Shown: in pieces, positions 1-8,951 of the stretch
Position numbering within the stretch: position 1 is the stretch's first letter
Layout: each line of letters starts with the position of its first letter
Notes under the pieces: model-generated
Told to the model about the DNA's origin: nothing
The model's input: the letters and a program-made list of their open reading frames with translations, nothing else
The model's database searches: none
Position numbers and translations under genes: made by a program
Source of the DNA: Neobacillus jeddahensis
GTDB taxonomy: Bacteria; Bacillota; Bacilli; Bacillales; Cytobacillaceae
NCBI RefSeq assembly: GCF_000612625.1
Contig: NZ_CCAS010000002.1
Span: forward strand, 1 to 64,000
Direction: 5' to 3'
Length of the DNA stretch: 64,000 nucleotides

Positions 1-42
1 AACCGCCGTAAAAAAGAAATGTATGGAAGTGGTGGAATAAAT

Positions 43-912
43 ATGATATTTGGAATTAAAATAAAGAACATATTATTTATACTTATAGGTGCTGCCATTA
101 TGGCGTTTGGACTTGTCAATTTTAATATGCAAAATAAACTTGCCGAGGGCGGTTTTACAGGAATTACTTTATTATTTTATTTTTTATTTAAATGGGACCC
201 TTCTTATTCAAACCTGATACTGAATATCCCACTCTTTTTTATTGGGTGGAGAATTTTGGGCCGTAATGCTTTTATTTATACCATTATAGGAACCGTGGGG
301 GTTTCCATTTTTTTATGGATTTTTCAGCGCTATAGTATCGATATGCCACTCCAACATGATCTAACTTTAGCAGCATTATTTGCAGGTGTGTTTACTGGGA
401 TTGGATTAGGAATCATTTTCCGAACCGGAGGTACTACTGGCGGGGTAGATATAATAGCCCGACTTGTTCAAAAGTATGTTGGATGGAATATGGGCAAAAC
501 CATGTTTATTTTCGATTTTTGCGTTATTGCCGTTTCATTATCGTACTTAAACTATAAACAAGCAATGTATACTCTAGTTGCCGTTTTTGTCAGTGCCCGA
601 GTGATAGATTTCATGCAGGAAGGTGCCTACTCAGCACGTGGTGCCATGATCATTTCAGAGAAAGAAGAAGAAATTGCCGAAAAAATAATGGAAGAAATGG
701 ACCGTGGTGTAACAGCCCTTCGTGGGTATGGATCCTATACAAAAAACGAACGTGATGTATTATATTGTGTCGTCGCCAAGAACGAATTAATCCGCCTGAA
801 AAATATCATTACCTCGGTTGACCCACATGCATTTATTTCCATTTCAGTGGTACACGATGTCCACGGTGAAGGGTTTACACTGGATGAAAATAAAATGCCC
901 ATTAAAGACTAA
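43..912 (+). CDS. ypjC: YitT/DUF161 family membrane protein, YpjC-like
   Basis: The 289-residue protein has about five hydrophobic segments in its first 200 residues. A soluble C-terminal DUF2179 domain follows, roughly residues 205-285, with the GYGSYTKNERDVLY stretch typical of YitT-family proteins. The start at 43 is preferred because GGTGG lies just upstream; an earlier ATG at 19 lacks a ribosome site. It converges on the zinc peptidase gene and shares a two-way terminator with it. YitT proteins are integral membrane proteins of unknown molecular function. The name YpjC is inferred from family and from the ypjB/ypjA neighbours. Confidence 0.85.
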   Translation: MIFGIKIKNILFILIGAAIMAFGLVNFNMQNKLAEGGFTGITLLFYFLFKWDPSYSNLILNIPLFFIGWRILGRNAFIYTIIGTVGVSIFLWIFQRYSIDMPLQHDLTLAALFAGVFTGIGLGIIFRTGGTTGGVDIIARLVQKYVGWNMGKTMFIFDFCVIAVSLSYLNYKQAMYTLVAVFVSARVIDFMQEGAYSARGAMIISEKEEEIAEKIMEEMDRGVTALRGYGSYTKNERDVLYCVVAKNELIRLKNIITSVDPHAFISISVVHDVHGEGFTLDENKMPIKD

Positions 913-947
913 AAAGCAATGTCCAAAGACAGGACATTGCTTTTTTT
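911..947. terminator. Bidirectional terminator between ypjC and the zinc peptidase gene
   Basis: GCAATGTCC and GGACATTGC form a perfect stem around a 7-base loop. The stem is flanked by A-run and T-run, so it can work on both strands between convergent genes. Confidence 0.9.
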
Positions 948-1626
948 AATCTTCACTTCTATTCATTCCGGTAAAGATCAAAACAAGTCTTAAAAGCTCT
1001 AAAACAGCAACAGCTGCTGCAGCTACATATGTAAGTGCGGCCGCATTTAAAACCTTTTTAGCCTCTCTTTCTTCACGATTAGCGATTAACCCAAGGGAAA
1101 CAACTTGATCCATTGCACGATTGGAAGCATTAAACTCAACAGGTAAGGTAATGATTTGAAATAGAACGGCTGCAGCCATAAAAATAATTCCAAGTAACAG
1201 CAGTCCACTTAAATGAGCAAATATTCCAATCATAATAAGAATCCAAGATGCATTTGAACCTAAATTAGCAACAGGAACTAAGGCATGGCGGAACCTGAGG
1301 AAGGTAAAACTTTCTGCATCCTGGATTGCATGTCCACATTCATGTGCCGCAATAGCTGCAGCCGCAATAGAATTACCATGAAAATTTTCTGGTGAAAGTC
1401 GAACGGTTTTGCCCCTTGGATCATAATGATCACTGAGGAAACCTCGCCCTTCTTCAACCCCTACATGATACAAGCCGTTAGCATTTAAGATTTCCCTAGC
1501 AACTTCAGCTCCTCTACGATAAGTTGATGTTGGTACCCGTGAATATTTCGCAAAGGTATTTTTGACTTTCATTTGTGCCCAGATAGGAACAATAATAATA
1601 ATGGCAAAATAAATAAGATAATACAT
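946..1626 (-). CDS. Zinc metallopeptidase, YugP-like
   Basis: A 226-residue membrane protein with an N-terminal membrane segment (residues 3-17), the zinc motif HECGH at about 95-99, and three further hydrophobic segments. This matches the YugP/neutral zinc metallopeptidase 2 family, which is membrane-bound with unknown substrates. The ATG at 1626 is chosen because GGAGG stands six bases before it; the TTG at 1638 overlaps that ribosome site. It lies downstream of ypjB on the same strand with a short gap, so co-transcription is possible. Confidence 0.9.
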   Translation of the reverse strand: MYYLIYFAIIIIVPIWAQMKVKNTFAKYSRVPTSTYRRGAEVAREILNANGLYHVGVEEGRGFLSDHYDPRGKTVRLSPENFHGNSIAAAAIAAHECGHAIQDAESFTFLRFRHALVPVANLGSNASWILIMIGIFAHLSGLLLLGIIFMAAAVLFQIITLPVEFNASNRAMDQVVSLGLIANREEREAKKVLNAAALTYVAAAAVAVLELLRLVLIFTGMNRSED

Positions 1627-1684
1627 AATGTCCTCCAAATCAGCTCGTGGTGTTATTGGCAGGATGTCAAGCCAATTAGATGCA

Positions 1685-2479
1685 TCAATCCTTTAAATCT
1701 CTTGACCGGTTTTTTTTCAGATCTTTATCAGCTTGATACTTTCTCCAGCCCACATACGATAATGTCATGATAATTATGCTTCCTGTCGAAATGATTACCC
1801 ACCATAATGATGGATCCGCATCATCTTCTTCCATATTAGCAAACAGATTTTTTAGGTCTGTGTCTAAGGCATTTAATTCCTGCTGATTTTGTGAATCCTG
1901 GATAACTTGAGAACGATATTCATTTATAAAGTCAATTCTTGCATCTAATCTTTGAATATTCTCTACAGGAACATCAATTTTCATACTAGGATAAATGACA
2001 TTATATAGAGATAGAAATGTGTTAAAGTTTGTATGAAAATGGGCCGCATCACCCTTAACTGCAGCATCCTTAGCGTGGTGAAAGGCCGACATAATTTGTT
2101 CTTCCATTTCAGTCCATAAAGGCTGATGACTCGTTGCTACCGCATCAATAACAAGTCGGAACTTTGTTAGTTTATTTAATCTTTCCTCATATTTCATGTT
2201 GGGACTAACTGCGGCTTCCATTGCTTCATCATGTGAGGTATTTACGATTCTAACCTCGTCCATTGATAAAGGGGGTTCTGCCCCATTTATGCTCGTAAAC
2301 TGGTCAGAAAAATAATCGAGCATTTTTTTTGCGTCTTCATATCTTTGGAACTTGACCATTTGAAGAGCTTCATCTGAAATATCATCCAGCTTCTCCATTG
2401 GCGATTGTTGTTCGGCATATACAGTTATGGGAGTGAGCAACATGATAATTGCTAAAAAATATAACCATCTAACTTTCAA
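1685..2479 (-). CDS. ypjB: Sporulation protein YpjB
   Basis: The 264-residue protein has a signal peptide (residues 1-22, ending VYA), a mostly helical extracytoplasmic region and one C-terminal membrane helix at about 228-245 followed by a basic tail. This layout and the place next to ypjA fit the YpjB family, annotated as a sporulation protein of unknown activity. The start is TTG, supported by AAGGGGGGAC about seven bases upstream. Confidence 0.9.
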   Translation of the reverse strand: MKVRWLYFLAIIMLLTPITVYAEQQSPMEKLDDISDEALQMVKFQRYEDAKKMLDYFSDQFTSINGAEPPLSMDEVRIVNTSHDEAMEAAVSPNMKYEERLNKLTKFRLVIDAVATSHQPLWTEMEEQIMSAFHHAKDAAVKGDAAHFHTNFNTFLSLYNVIYPSMKIDVPVENIQRLDARIDFINEYRSQVIQDSQNQQELNALDTDLKNLFANMEEDDADPSLWWVIISTGSIIIMTLSYVGWRKYQADKDLKKNRSRDLKD

Positions 2480-2545
2480 TCCTTGTCCCCCCTTTCATTA
2501 CTAATAAAATGTATGTTGGGTTGGACAAGGTTAGACCATCTTCTA

Positions 2546-3139
2546 TTATTTTATTTCAAGTATAAATCGTTTTGGTCTAATGACAAGATAGTAGGCAATC
2601 CCCAATGATAGGATCGATAACCAGAAAGTAAAATAGCCAATATTCGGGGTATATTGGTCAAGCATGTGATAGCTTGGCATCATAAAAAAAACGTAATCAA
2701 TCACATCATTATGAAGTGTCCAAATGGCGGTTACGATTAGATGCCACCCTTTAAATCGATAGAAGGGTGCATACAGAATCCCCTGTACCGCCATTGCGAA
2801 ATGAGAAAAAATCAACATATAGCCTATCCAATCCAGTTCACCTTGAACAAAATAGACAAGAATGTTCATAACTACAGCCCAAATTCCATATTTAAAAAGA
2901 GTAACAATTGCTAAAGCTTCAATCAATGGCCAATTTTTCCGTAATAAAAATGCTAACAGGACAAGTACAAAAAATAAACTAGCTGTAGGACTATCCGGTA
3001 CAAAGGCTAAAAAGATTGCTGGCGTTTCTTTAAGCTGCCATCCATACCAATAATACCCGTACACAGTTCCAGCGATATTAACAAAAAATAAAAGCTTTAG
3101 GATCGACCGATTTGCCAAGAGAGGATAAATAGAACGCAC
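2546..3139 (-). CDS. ypjA: DUF1405 integral membrane protein YpjA
   Basis: The 197-residue protein has five or six predicted membrane helices, with little outside the membrane. Sequence pattern and place between qcrC and ypjB fit YpjA (DUF1405), whose function is unknown. The start is GTG with GGGGAG upstream. The gap before it (3140-3277) holds the qcrC terminator and a short piece resembling a dispersed Bacillaceae repeat. Confidence 0.9.
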   Translation of the reverse strand: MRSIYPLLANRSILKLLFFVNIAGTVYGYYWYGWQLKETPAIFLAFVPDSPTASLFFVLVLLAFLLRKNWPLIEALAIVTLFKYGIWAVVMNILVYFVQGELDWIGYMLIFSHFAMAVQGILYAPFYRFKGWHLIVTAIWTLHNDVIDYVFFMMPSYHMLDQYTPNIGYFTFWLSILSLGIAYYLVIRPKRFILEIK

Positions 3140-3181
3140 AAATAACTCCCCGTTTCATAATTTTTCTCTTACTATTGAATA

Positions 3182-3205
3182 AGAAAAGCGCATGGCGCTA
3201 GACTG
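3182..3205. repeat. Fragment resembling a dispersed Bacillaceae intergenic repeat
   Basis: AGAAAAGCGCATGGCGCTAG resembles the sequence at about 53127-53156. From memory, related GC-rich 'aagcgc' elements are scattered in Bacillaceae intergenic DNA. This looks like a truncated copy. Confidence 0.35.
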
Positions 3206-3237
3206 TAGAAACTTATAAATTCTTATATTATGTAGAA

Positions 3238-3266
3238 AAAAGCTGACGAAAGAACGTCAGCTTTTT
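3238..3266 (-). terminator. Terminator of the qcrABC operon
   Basis: An 11-bp perfect stem (AAAAGCTGACG/CGTCAGCTTTT) lies directly after the qcrC stop codon, with a T-rich tail when read on the minus strand. Confidence 0.9.
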
Positions 3267-3277
3267 ATAATTTATCT

Positions 3278-4051
3278 TTATTTTCCAAGACCAGAGATAT
3301 ACTCTGAGAGCTTAGTAAGTTCTTCGTCAGTTCCCTTGAAGATACCAGCTGGCATTTTGCCACCTTTACCTTCTTTAGCAATTTTCGCTACCTCTTCAGC
3401 TGATAAACCTGTACCAATTAATGTCGGTGCTCCAGCTCCACCTTGAAAGGCATCTCCGTGACATGTGATACATGTATTATCACTAGCGATTTTATACCCC
3501 TCGCTAGTTTTATCAACATCTACTTTTGCCACAATTTTTCCTTGACGTTCTGCTGCTGCCCAGTCATGCGTTGCAACAGATTGCCAAGTTAAAAATACAA
3601 CTCCAGCAATGGCTAATAGCATAAAGCTAGTAGCAAGCGGTCTCTTTCTTGGGCGACGTTCAGGGCCTCGATCAAGGAACGGTGCCAATAATAAACCACC
3701 AAACATTAGACCAGGTATAATCATTGAACCAATAACATTATATGGACCAGATGCAAATGTATATTTTAGCAATTGATATAAAAATAAGAAATACCAGTCT
3801 GGTAGTGGGATATAGCCTGTATCAGTCGGATCCGCAATCCTTTCAAGCGGAGCCGGATGTGCAACTGTTAGACATAAAAAGCCGACAAGAAATACGGCAC
3901 CTATCATCCATTCTTTTAAAAGGAAGTTAGGCCAGAATGCTTCTGTTTTACCAGGATATTCTGAGTAATCTTTCGGAAGTTTCGGTGTGCGTGATTCAGG
4001 TGCTGGAACACGTGAGTCACCTACGAACTTCATACCTTTACCGCGATGCAT
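3278..4051 (-). CDS. qcrC: Menaquinol:cytochrome c reductase cytochrome b/c subunit QcrC
   Basis: The 257-residue protein fuses a subunit IV-like cytochrome b part (membrane helices at about 48-66, 82-125 and 141-158) to a C-terminal cytochrome c domain. The haem motif CITCH is at 194-198 and the likely axial Met is in KMPAG at 232-236. This b/c fusion is typical of Bacillus bc complexes. It passes electrons from the menaquinol oxidation site toward small cytochromes c. It is last of qcrA-qcrB-qcrC, 58 bases after qcrB. Confidence 0.97.
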   Translation of the reverse strand: MHRGKGMKFVGDSRVPAPESRTPKLPKDYSEYPGKTEAFWPNFLLKEWMIGAVFLVGFLCLTVAHPAPLERIADPTDTGYIPLPDWYFLFLYQLLKYTFASGPYNVIGSMIIPGLMFGGLLLAPFLDRGPERRPRKRPLATSFMLLAIAGVVFLTWQSVATHDWAAAERQGKIVAKVDVDKTSEGYKIASDNTCITCHGDAFQGGAGAPTLIGTGLSAEEVAKIAKEGKGGKMPAGIFKGTDEELTKLSEYISGLGK

Positions 4052-4109
4052 TGAACAATCCCCTCCTTTTTTCCGTATTAAATTATTACTATGTCTGAAA
4101 TTTTTTTTC

Positions 4110-4784
4110 TTAAAGTGGTCCAGAAATACCTTGTCTGCGAATCATTACAAAGTGTGCTGCCATTAATCCAAATAATACTGCTGGTAGGAAGAACACATGA
4201 ATCGCAAAGAAACGAGTCAATGTTTGCGCACCAACAATATGTTCATGACCTGCTAATAGTACTTTCACGTAGGAACCTATAAACGGTGTCGACTCAGCAA
4301 TCTGTAGACCTACTTTTGTTGCAAACAGCGCTTTCATATCCCAAGGTAATAAATATCCAGTGAATCCTAAGCCTAGCATCACGAAGAAAATAAGTACTCC
4401 GACGATCCAGTTTAATTCACGTGGCTTCTTATATGCTCCTTGGAAAAAGACGCGTAATGTATGTAAAAACATCATGACAAGTACTAAGCTTGCTCCCCAG
4501 TGATGCATTCCACGTACTATTTGTCCAAAAGCAACTTCATTTTGCAGATAATAAACTGATTCCCATGCATTTTTAATATCCGGTACATAGTACATTGTTA
4601 AGAACATACCAGAAAGAATTTGAATGACTGTTACGAAAAAAGTCAGACCGCCAAAGCAGTAAACAAACGCTGAAAAATGGTGCGCTGGGTTAACATGCTC
4701 AGGAACTTCATGGTCTGCGATATCGCGCCACATAGGCGTAATATCTAAACGCTCATCTACCCAGTCGTAAATTTTGTTTAACAA
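4110..4784 (-). CDS. qcrB: Menaquinol:cytochrome c reductase cytochrome b subunit QcrB
   Basis: The 224-residue cytochrome b6-type protein has four membrane helices and the histidines expected to hold two b haems (GMHHWGASL, and the helix reading TRFFAIHVFFL). It forms the quinone-oxidising core with QcrC. It is nearly identical in pattern to B. subtilis QcrB. The start is TTG, eight bases after GGAGG, and the start site overlaps the end of qcrA, so translation is probably coupled. Confidence 0.97.
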   Translation of the reverse strand: MLNKIYDWVDERLDITPMWRDIADHEVPEHVNPAHHFSAFVYCFGGLTFFVTVIQILSGMFLTMYYVPDIKNAWESVYYLQNEVAFGQIVRGMHHWGASLVLVMMFLHTLRVFFQGAYKKPRELNWIVGVLIFFVMLGLGFTGYLLPWDMKALFATKVGLQIAESTPFIGSYVKVLLAGHEHIVGAQTLTRFFAIHVFFLPAVLFGLMAAHFVMIRRQGISGPL

Positions 4785-4787
4785 AGA

Positions 4788-5297
4788 TTACGCCTCCTTC
4801 CGTGGTTCTGCTTTCCCTAAATAAAGGAAACCATCTTTTTCCTTGAATGGATATACATCAAGCGGTGCCAGTGGTGGTGTACCAGCGATGTTTTTTCCAT
4901 TTTTCTCATATCGACCATAGTGACATGGACAGAAGAACTGATTTGGATGTTCCTTATCAGTATTCCAGTTAACCGTACAGCCCAAATGTTTACATACTGG
5001 TGATAATGCTACAATTTTATCTGTACTCTTATCCCGATAAACCCAGGCAGTATTGGTAACCTCTGACTCATACCAAGCATCCTTTTGTTTAAAAGTAAAA
5101 TCGACCCTTACTGGTTCATCAGTTAATTCAGAAACTTTTTGCTTGGTTGCAATAAAGTCTCCGCCTCCTTCTGCTTTTAAAACAGGATCCACAGCGAAAC
5201 GTACCATTGGCATTAACATACCGGCAGCCATAAATCCGCCTACACCAGTTAATGTGTAGCTTAAAAATTGACGTCTTGAAACGCGTTCTTTACTCAT
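4788..5297 (-). CDS. qcrA: Rieske iron-sulfur subunit QcrA
   Basis: The 169-residue protein begins with a twin-arginine-like motif (SRRQFL, residues 7-12) and a single membrane anchor. The Rieske cluster ligands are visible as C102, H104, C123 and H126, with the two disulfide cysteines at 107 and 125. It transfers electrons from menaquinol to the cytochrome c domain. It is the first gene of the qcr operon, with GGGGGGG upstream as a strong ribosome site. Confidence 0.97.
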   Translation of the reverse strand: MSKERVSRRQFLSYTLTGVGGFMAAGMLMPMVRFAVDPVLKAEGGGDFIATKQKVSELTDEPVRVDFTFKQKDAWYESEVTNTAWVYRDKSTDKIVALSPVCKHLGCTVNWNTDKEHPNQFFCPCHYGRYEKNGKNIAGTPPLAPLDVYPFKEKDGFLYLGKAEPRKEA

Positions 5298-5372
5298 GTT
5301 TATCCCCCCCTCTATTCATGAAGTTAAGTCCAGCGGACAATAATTAAACACATATAAAACTAGGACATAACA

Positions 5373-5401
5373 ATGATATATCAATCTGCAGGCAAGGTCA
5401 A
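5373..5401 (-). promoter_or_regulatory. SigA-type promoter of qcrABC
   Basis: On the minus strand TTGACC, a 17-base spacer and TATCAT match the SigA consensus at five of six in each box. It lies about 75 bases before the qcrA start codon. A CTGCAG palindrome inside the spacer recurs 30 bases upstream. Confidence 0.75.
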
Positions 5402-5441
5402 TATCATACTATTTTAAAAACATATAATCTGCAGGTTTTTA

Positions 5442-5903
5442 CTAATTTTCATTCCATTTTTGCGTGAAGAAAGTCGATATTTGTTTCACTTGGCTATCGA
5501 TCAATCCTATTTTTTGCGAGTCATTCATATCTTCTAATGGTATCGAAGGAAGCCATAATAATGGACCTCCTAAACTTTGCTCGTGGGACCGCCAATCTAG
5601 CTCAGACGTGATGTAAACAATATGCTTAAAATCACTCTTTACGATGTTATCCTCCCACTTTATTAATTCACTTAATACTTTTTCACTATCTTCACTTTTT
5701 AAATATGTAAATGGCGGAAATAATAAAATCCTTCCTGTGAATTGCCTTTCTAAGTGACTTGTCAATAGTGTAATAAATTCAACCATTGCAGCCGATTGTT
5801 TCATTTCCCCCCCAAATGCTATTGAATAGATTGGGATCACAGCTGTATCCACATACTCAATGGCATCCAATGTGGTTTGAACCTCTTGAGGAATCCATTT
5901 CAT
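5442..5903 (-). CDS. ypiF: DUF2487 protein YpiF
   Basis: The 153-residue soluble protein shows no membrane segment. It matches the YpiF (DUF2487) family in length and in its opening (MKWIPQEVQTTLDAIEYVDTA). Its function is unknown. It sits directly before the qcrA promoter and after a terminator that ends the ypiA-reoY unit, so it has its own promoter or reads through. Confidence 0.85.
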   Translation of the reverse strand: MKWIPQEVQTTLDAIEYVDTAVIPIYSIAFGGEMKQSAAMVEFITLLTSHLERQFTGRILLFPPFTYLKSEDSEKVLSELIKWEDNIVKSDFKHIVYITSELDWRSHEQSLGGPLLWLPSIPLEDMNDSQKIGLIDSQVKQISTFFTQKWNEN

Positions 5904-6030
5904 TTATTTGCACCAACCTTTTGAATTAACTAGTCCTATAATATCATTTTTTCCTAACATAATAAAAGTTAAAGTGGAATTTTTAGTAATTTCCTTCATT
6001 ATCAAGGTGATTTGCCTCTCGAAGCAGAAA

Positions 6031-6066
6031 AAAGGAAGCCTGCTTATCGCAAACTTCCCTTTTTTT
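6031..6066 (-). terminator. Terminator after reoY
   Basis: GGAAG..TGC..GCA..CTTCC forms a stem around GATAA, followed by a T-rich tail on the minus strand. The reoY stop codon lies inside the hairpin. Confidence 0.75.
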
Positions 6067-6610
6067 CTGTCATTGAAAGTTGATTTAATTTTTCTGTTAA
6101 TTCCTTGAATGTTTTTCGATCTTGTTTATCCAATGCTTCATCAATTAATTGCAATAGCTTTTCACGTTGAAAACGTTCAATACTTTTTTGTATGAATTGT
6201 TCAGCAATGATGCCATCCTTTTCGTTCACTTGCAAATGTTTCGGAACAAATGGATTCTCTTCGAGTACAGCAGCATATTGATGGGCCTGATTGGAGGCAT
6301 GAAAATTTAATTGAATAAAAATATCTTCATCTCGATTTAACCGAATATCATGAAAGGACTTTTCTGCATCTGTTGTCATAACATTCTCCTTGTAAAAACG
6401 AAATGGTACTTTATCAACACAATGTGTCGACATAATCAGGCCACGCGGACAATATTGGGCTTGCTCAACAAAATGTACCTTTTCCATAAGTTGATCATGG
6501 CTCATTAAATAGTTAAGAATCCACACACATTCTCTTCTCTTCAATTGATAATGATTTAAAAACCAGCGAATAAAGTCCTTCTTCTCGTTGACAGAAACAG
6601 GGGTTGCCAT
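6044..6610 (-). CDS. reoY: ReoY (YpiB, UPF0302) proteolysis-control protein
   Basis: The 188-residue protein has the UPF0302 N-terminal domain (about 1-125) and a C-terminal IDEAL domain (about 145-180, [14 protein letters not shown]). In Listeria, ReoY works with ReoM to control ClpCP degradation of MurA, the first enzyme committed to peptidoglycan; a similar role here is inferred. The ATG at 6610 follows GAGGAGGG; an ATG at 6631 overlaps that site and is unlikely. It lies 31 bases after the TPR gene ypiA. Confidence 0.92.
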   Translation of the reverse strand: MATPVSVNEKKDFIRWFLNHYQLKRRECVWILNYLMSHDQLMEKVHFVEQAQYCPRGLIMSTHCVDKVPFRFYKENVMTTDAEKSFHDIRLNRDEDIFIQLNFHASNQAHQYAAVLEENPFVPKHLQVNEKDGIIAEQFIQKSIERFQREKLLQLIDEALDKQDRKTFKELTEKLNQLSMTEKKGSLR

Positions 6611-6641
6611 AATAGTTTCCCTCCTCTGCATAATCAGCTTT

Positions 6642-7907
6642 TTATTCTTTCACATCAGTAAGACGTTCCAGTAAATCCAAATACTCAACGTTTGTTGGAT
6701 CCCCCATTAGTAGCTGTTTAAAAATTTCGGCGGCTCGGTCGTTTTTTCCTTCCTCAATTAGAAAATATCCATAATCCTGTAAGAATGTTTCATTATTCTT
6801 AAAGAAAGTATATGCACTTTCATATTTGTCTGATGCGTATGAATATTCTTCAAGTTTATCATGTGCAAGGGCAGCGTCCCAAATAAGCTGCGGCTCTTCA
6901 TCTCCCACAATATCTAGTTGAGAAATTAATTCAACCACATCTTCATATCGTTCTTGCTGAAAAAAGAGCTTGTTAAGTGTAATGGCAGCTTCCATAAAGC
7001 CAGGATCGAGGGCAAGAGCATCACGGAAATATTGCTCCGCTTCTTCTACTTTCCCGAGCTTAATAGACATTTTTCCACCAAAGAAAAATAGTTCTTTATT
7101 AAAATCATCCTGTTTAATACCCTCTTTAATAGCGAATAAACTATTTTCAAGCTCCTCTTCTCTCTCATATGCTTTAGCAAGATGTAAGTATAGTGAATGA
7201 TATTCCGGGTCAAGCTCTTTTAATTCCAAGAACTTTTCAATAGCTGTACGATTATATCCAGCCTGCAGTGCTGTAAATGCATAGCCGAATAAAGTGTTAA
7301 TCTCTAATTTTTGAACTAATGCCTTGTCATAGAAGCCAAGTGCCTCTTCAAAAGCTCCGGAAGCACTTAATAAGTCTGCCATTCGCCCATTAATATTGAC
7401 TCCAGCAATTTCACTTTCTTCCATTAAGACTGTCTCATAGGCGTTCATGGCCTTAATCACTTCACCCTGCTCACTGTATAGCTCGCCTAAGGCAAAATCA
7501 ATGATGATTTCATCGGGTAATATTTCCTTTGCCTTTAATAGCTTTCTTTCACAAACTTCATAGAGTCCCTGGATCTGATAGAGATCAGCTAACAATAATA
7601 ATGACTGTCCAAAATTTGCATCCTGTTCTGAAATTCTTTCCAAAACAAGGATGGCCTCTTCCTCTTCTCCTGCTTCTACTAATATTTCACCCAGCAGGAC
7701 AAGGAGTTCCCCTTCCTCAGGATATATTACTAATAGGTTTTCAACTAATGCTTTTGCTTCAGATAGAAAACCATATTGGTATAGTTCTTCTCCTAAGAGA
7801 AATTTTTCTTCTGGAAGACCGCTTTGTAATACAACATTATATTCACTTAAGGCCTCATTATGTTGACCATTTTCTAACAAGCTAATTATTTTATTTACTC
7901 GATCCAT
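6642..7907 (-). CDS. ypiA: Tetratricopeptide repeat protein YpiA
   Basis: The 421-residue acidic protein is built almost wholly of about ten tetratricopeptide repeats, seen as repeated A-x3-Y/F and P motifs 34 residues apart. It is close in length to B. subtilis YpiA. TPR arrays bind partner proteins. It probably forms a two-gene unit with reoY, which supports a link to ClpCP-controlled turnover, but that is inference from context. Confidence 0.9.
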   Translation of the reverse strand: MDRVNKIISLLENGQHNEALSEYNVVLQSGLPEEKFLLGEELYQYGFLSEAKALVENLLVIYPEEGELLVLLGEILVEAGEEEEAILVLERISEQDANFGQSLLLLADLYQIQGLYEVCERKLLKAKEILPDEIIIDFALGELYSEQGEVIKAMNAYETVLMEESEIAGVNINGRMADLLSASGAFEEALGFYDKALVQKLEINTLFGYAFTALQAGYNRTAIEKFLELKELDPEYHSLYLHLAKAYEREEELENSLFAIKEGIKQDDFNKELFFFGGKMSIKLGKVEEAEQYFRDALALDPGFMEAAITLNKLFFQQERYEDVVELISQLDIVGDEEPQLIWDAALAHDKLEEYSYASDKYESAYTFFKNNETFLQDYGYFLIEEGKNDRAAEIFKQLLMGDPTNVEYLDLLERLTDVKE

Positions 7908-7934
7908 TGGCTTTACCTCTTCTCCCCCTTGATA

Positions 7935-8831
7935 TTACAAAGAAAAATAAGATGGGGTTCGCACCTTAACATGTTCTCCATTTCCAGGTGTAAATAAAAC
8001 TTTCTTTCCTGCTCGGACAACTTTTCCTTTGTTTACTGTAACTAAGAGTCTATCTCCATGATAATGAAATAAACCTTGTTCATCAACATTATTGATTTCC
8101 CTATCTTTTAAATATAGGTTATAACTTAATTCTGTGCCATTCATTAGACTGGCTTTTTGCGGGTATAGCCCCATTTTGTTTAGCACTGAGATAGATAATG
8201 GCTGATTTTCTTGCAGCTCCTCATATAGGGCTGGTATTTTTTCCTTCTGCATTATATCATTCCATTTCGACAGAACCACCTTCGCTTCCTTCTTTTGCGA
8301 AGTGGAAATTATAGGGATGATTGGACAATTAAAGGGAAATAAAGCTTCTCTTATCCATCCCCAAGGTATAGTCTCCAGGAACTCACTATCCTGAAGATCA
8401 ATAAATAATGCTGGAATTTTCAACTTTTTACAAATCCTAATAAATGCTGGTGTAATAAGACGTGTCGGGATCTTAACCCCGATAACATAATCAATTGGAC
8501 TACTGATTAAGGCCGTTTTTAATTCATTAATTCTGTCAGAAAGTTCATTTGCATAGTTGATTGCAACATAGGTAACCAAAGTGGTGCATCCTTTTAGCAA
8601 AAAATGGTCAATTAAACTAGTCTTTAAATCTTGAAAGGCACCTTGAAGGGGTATTTTCGAGCTTAACATGACAAAGGATGGGGTCATAATATACGGTTCA
8701 ACATCCATCTTTATAAAACGATAGTGTTTGAATCCAGATTGATTGGCTGTTATTCGATTTCCTGTAATTAACAATGAACTCGTAGTTACCTCTTTGTCCT
8801 TCAGGATATTGGCATTTTCAATGATATACAT
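7935..8831 (-). CDS. Unrecognised amidohydrolase-like protein lacking metal ligands
   Basis: I do not recognise this 298-residue gene by name. The opening (YIIENANIL..SLLITGNRI..) and the closing strand region (VNKGKVVRAGKKVLF) look like the beta-sandwich of amidohydrolases. The middle has GCTTLVTY, where family members have a G-V-T-T motif. Where the metal-binding HxH should follow the first sandwich, it reads VMLSSKI, so catalysis by the usual route is unlikely. The ATG at 8831 follows GGTGG. A terminator separates it from aroA, so it is probably transcribed on its own, perhaps with ypiA. Confidence 0.8.
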   Translation of the reverse strand: MYIIENANILKDKEVTTSSLLITGNRITANQSGFKHYRFIKMDVEPYIMTPSFVMLSSKIPLQGAFQDLKTSLIDHFLLKGCTTLVTYVAINYANELSDRINELKTALISSPIDYVIGVKIPTRLITPAFIRICKKLKIPALFIDLQDSEFLETIPWGWIREALFPFNCPIIPIISTSQKKEAKVVLSKWNDIMQKEKIPALYEELQENQPLSISVLNKMGLYPQKASLMNGTELSYNLYLKDREINNVDEQGLFHYHGDRLLVTVNKGKVVRAGKKVLFTPGNGEHVKVRTPSYFSL

Positions 8832-8925
8832 CGTCCCAACCACCTTTTCCAAACGAGCACTTTCACAATCTCTTCTTTAAGACAAGCTATGCAAAAAAAA
8901 CATAACCTATGACTTACAAAAAAAG

Positions 8926-8951
8926 AAAAGCTGCACGAAAATGCAGCTTTT
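8926..8951 (-). terminator. Terminator after aroA
   Basis: AAAAGCTGCA and TGCAGCTTTT form a ten-bp stem overlapping the aroA stop codon, followed by a T-rich run on the minus strand. Confidence 0.85.
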
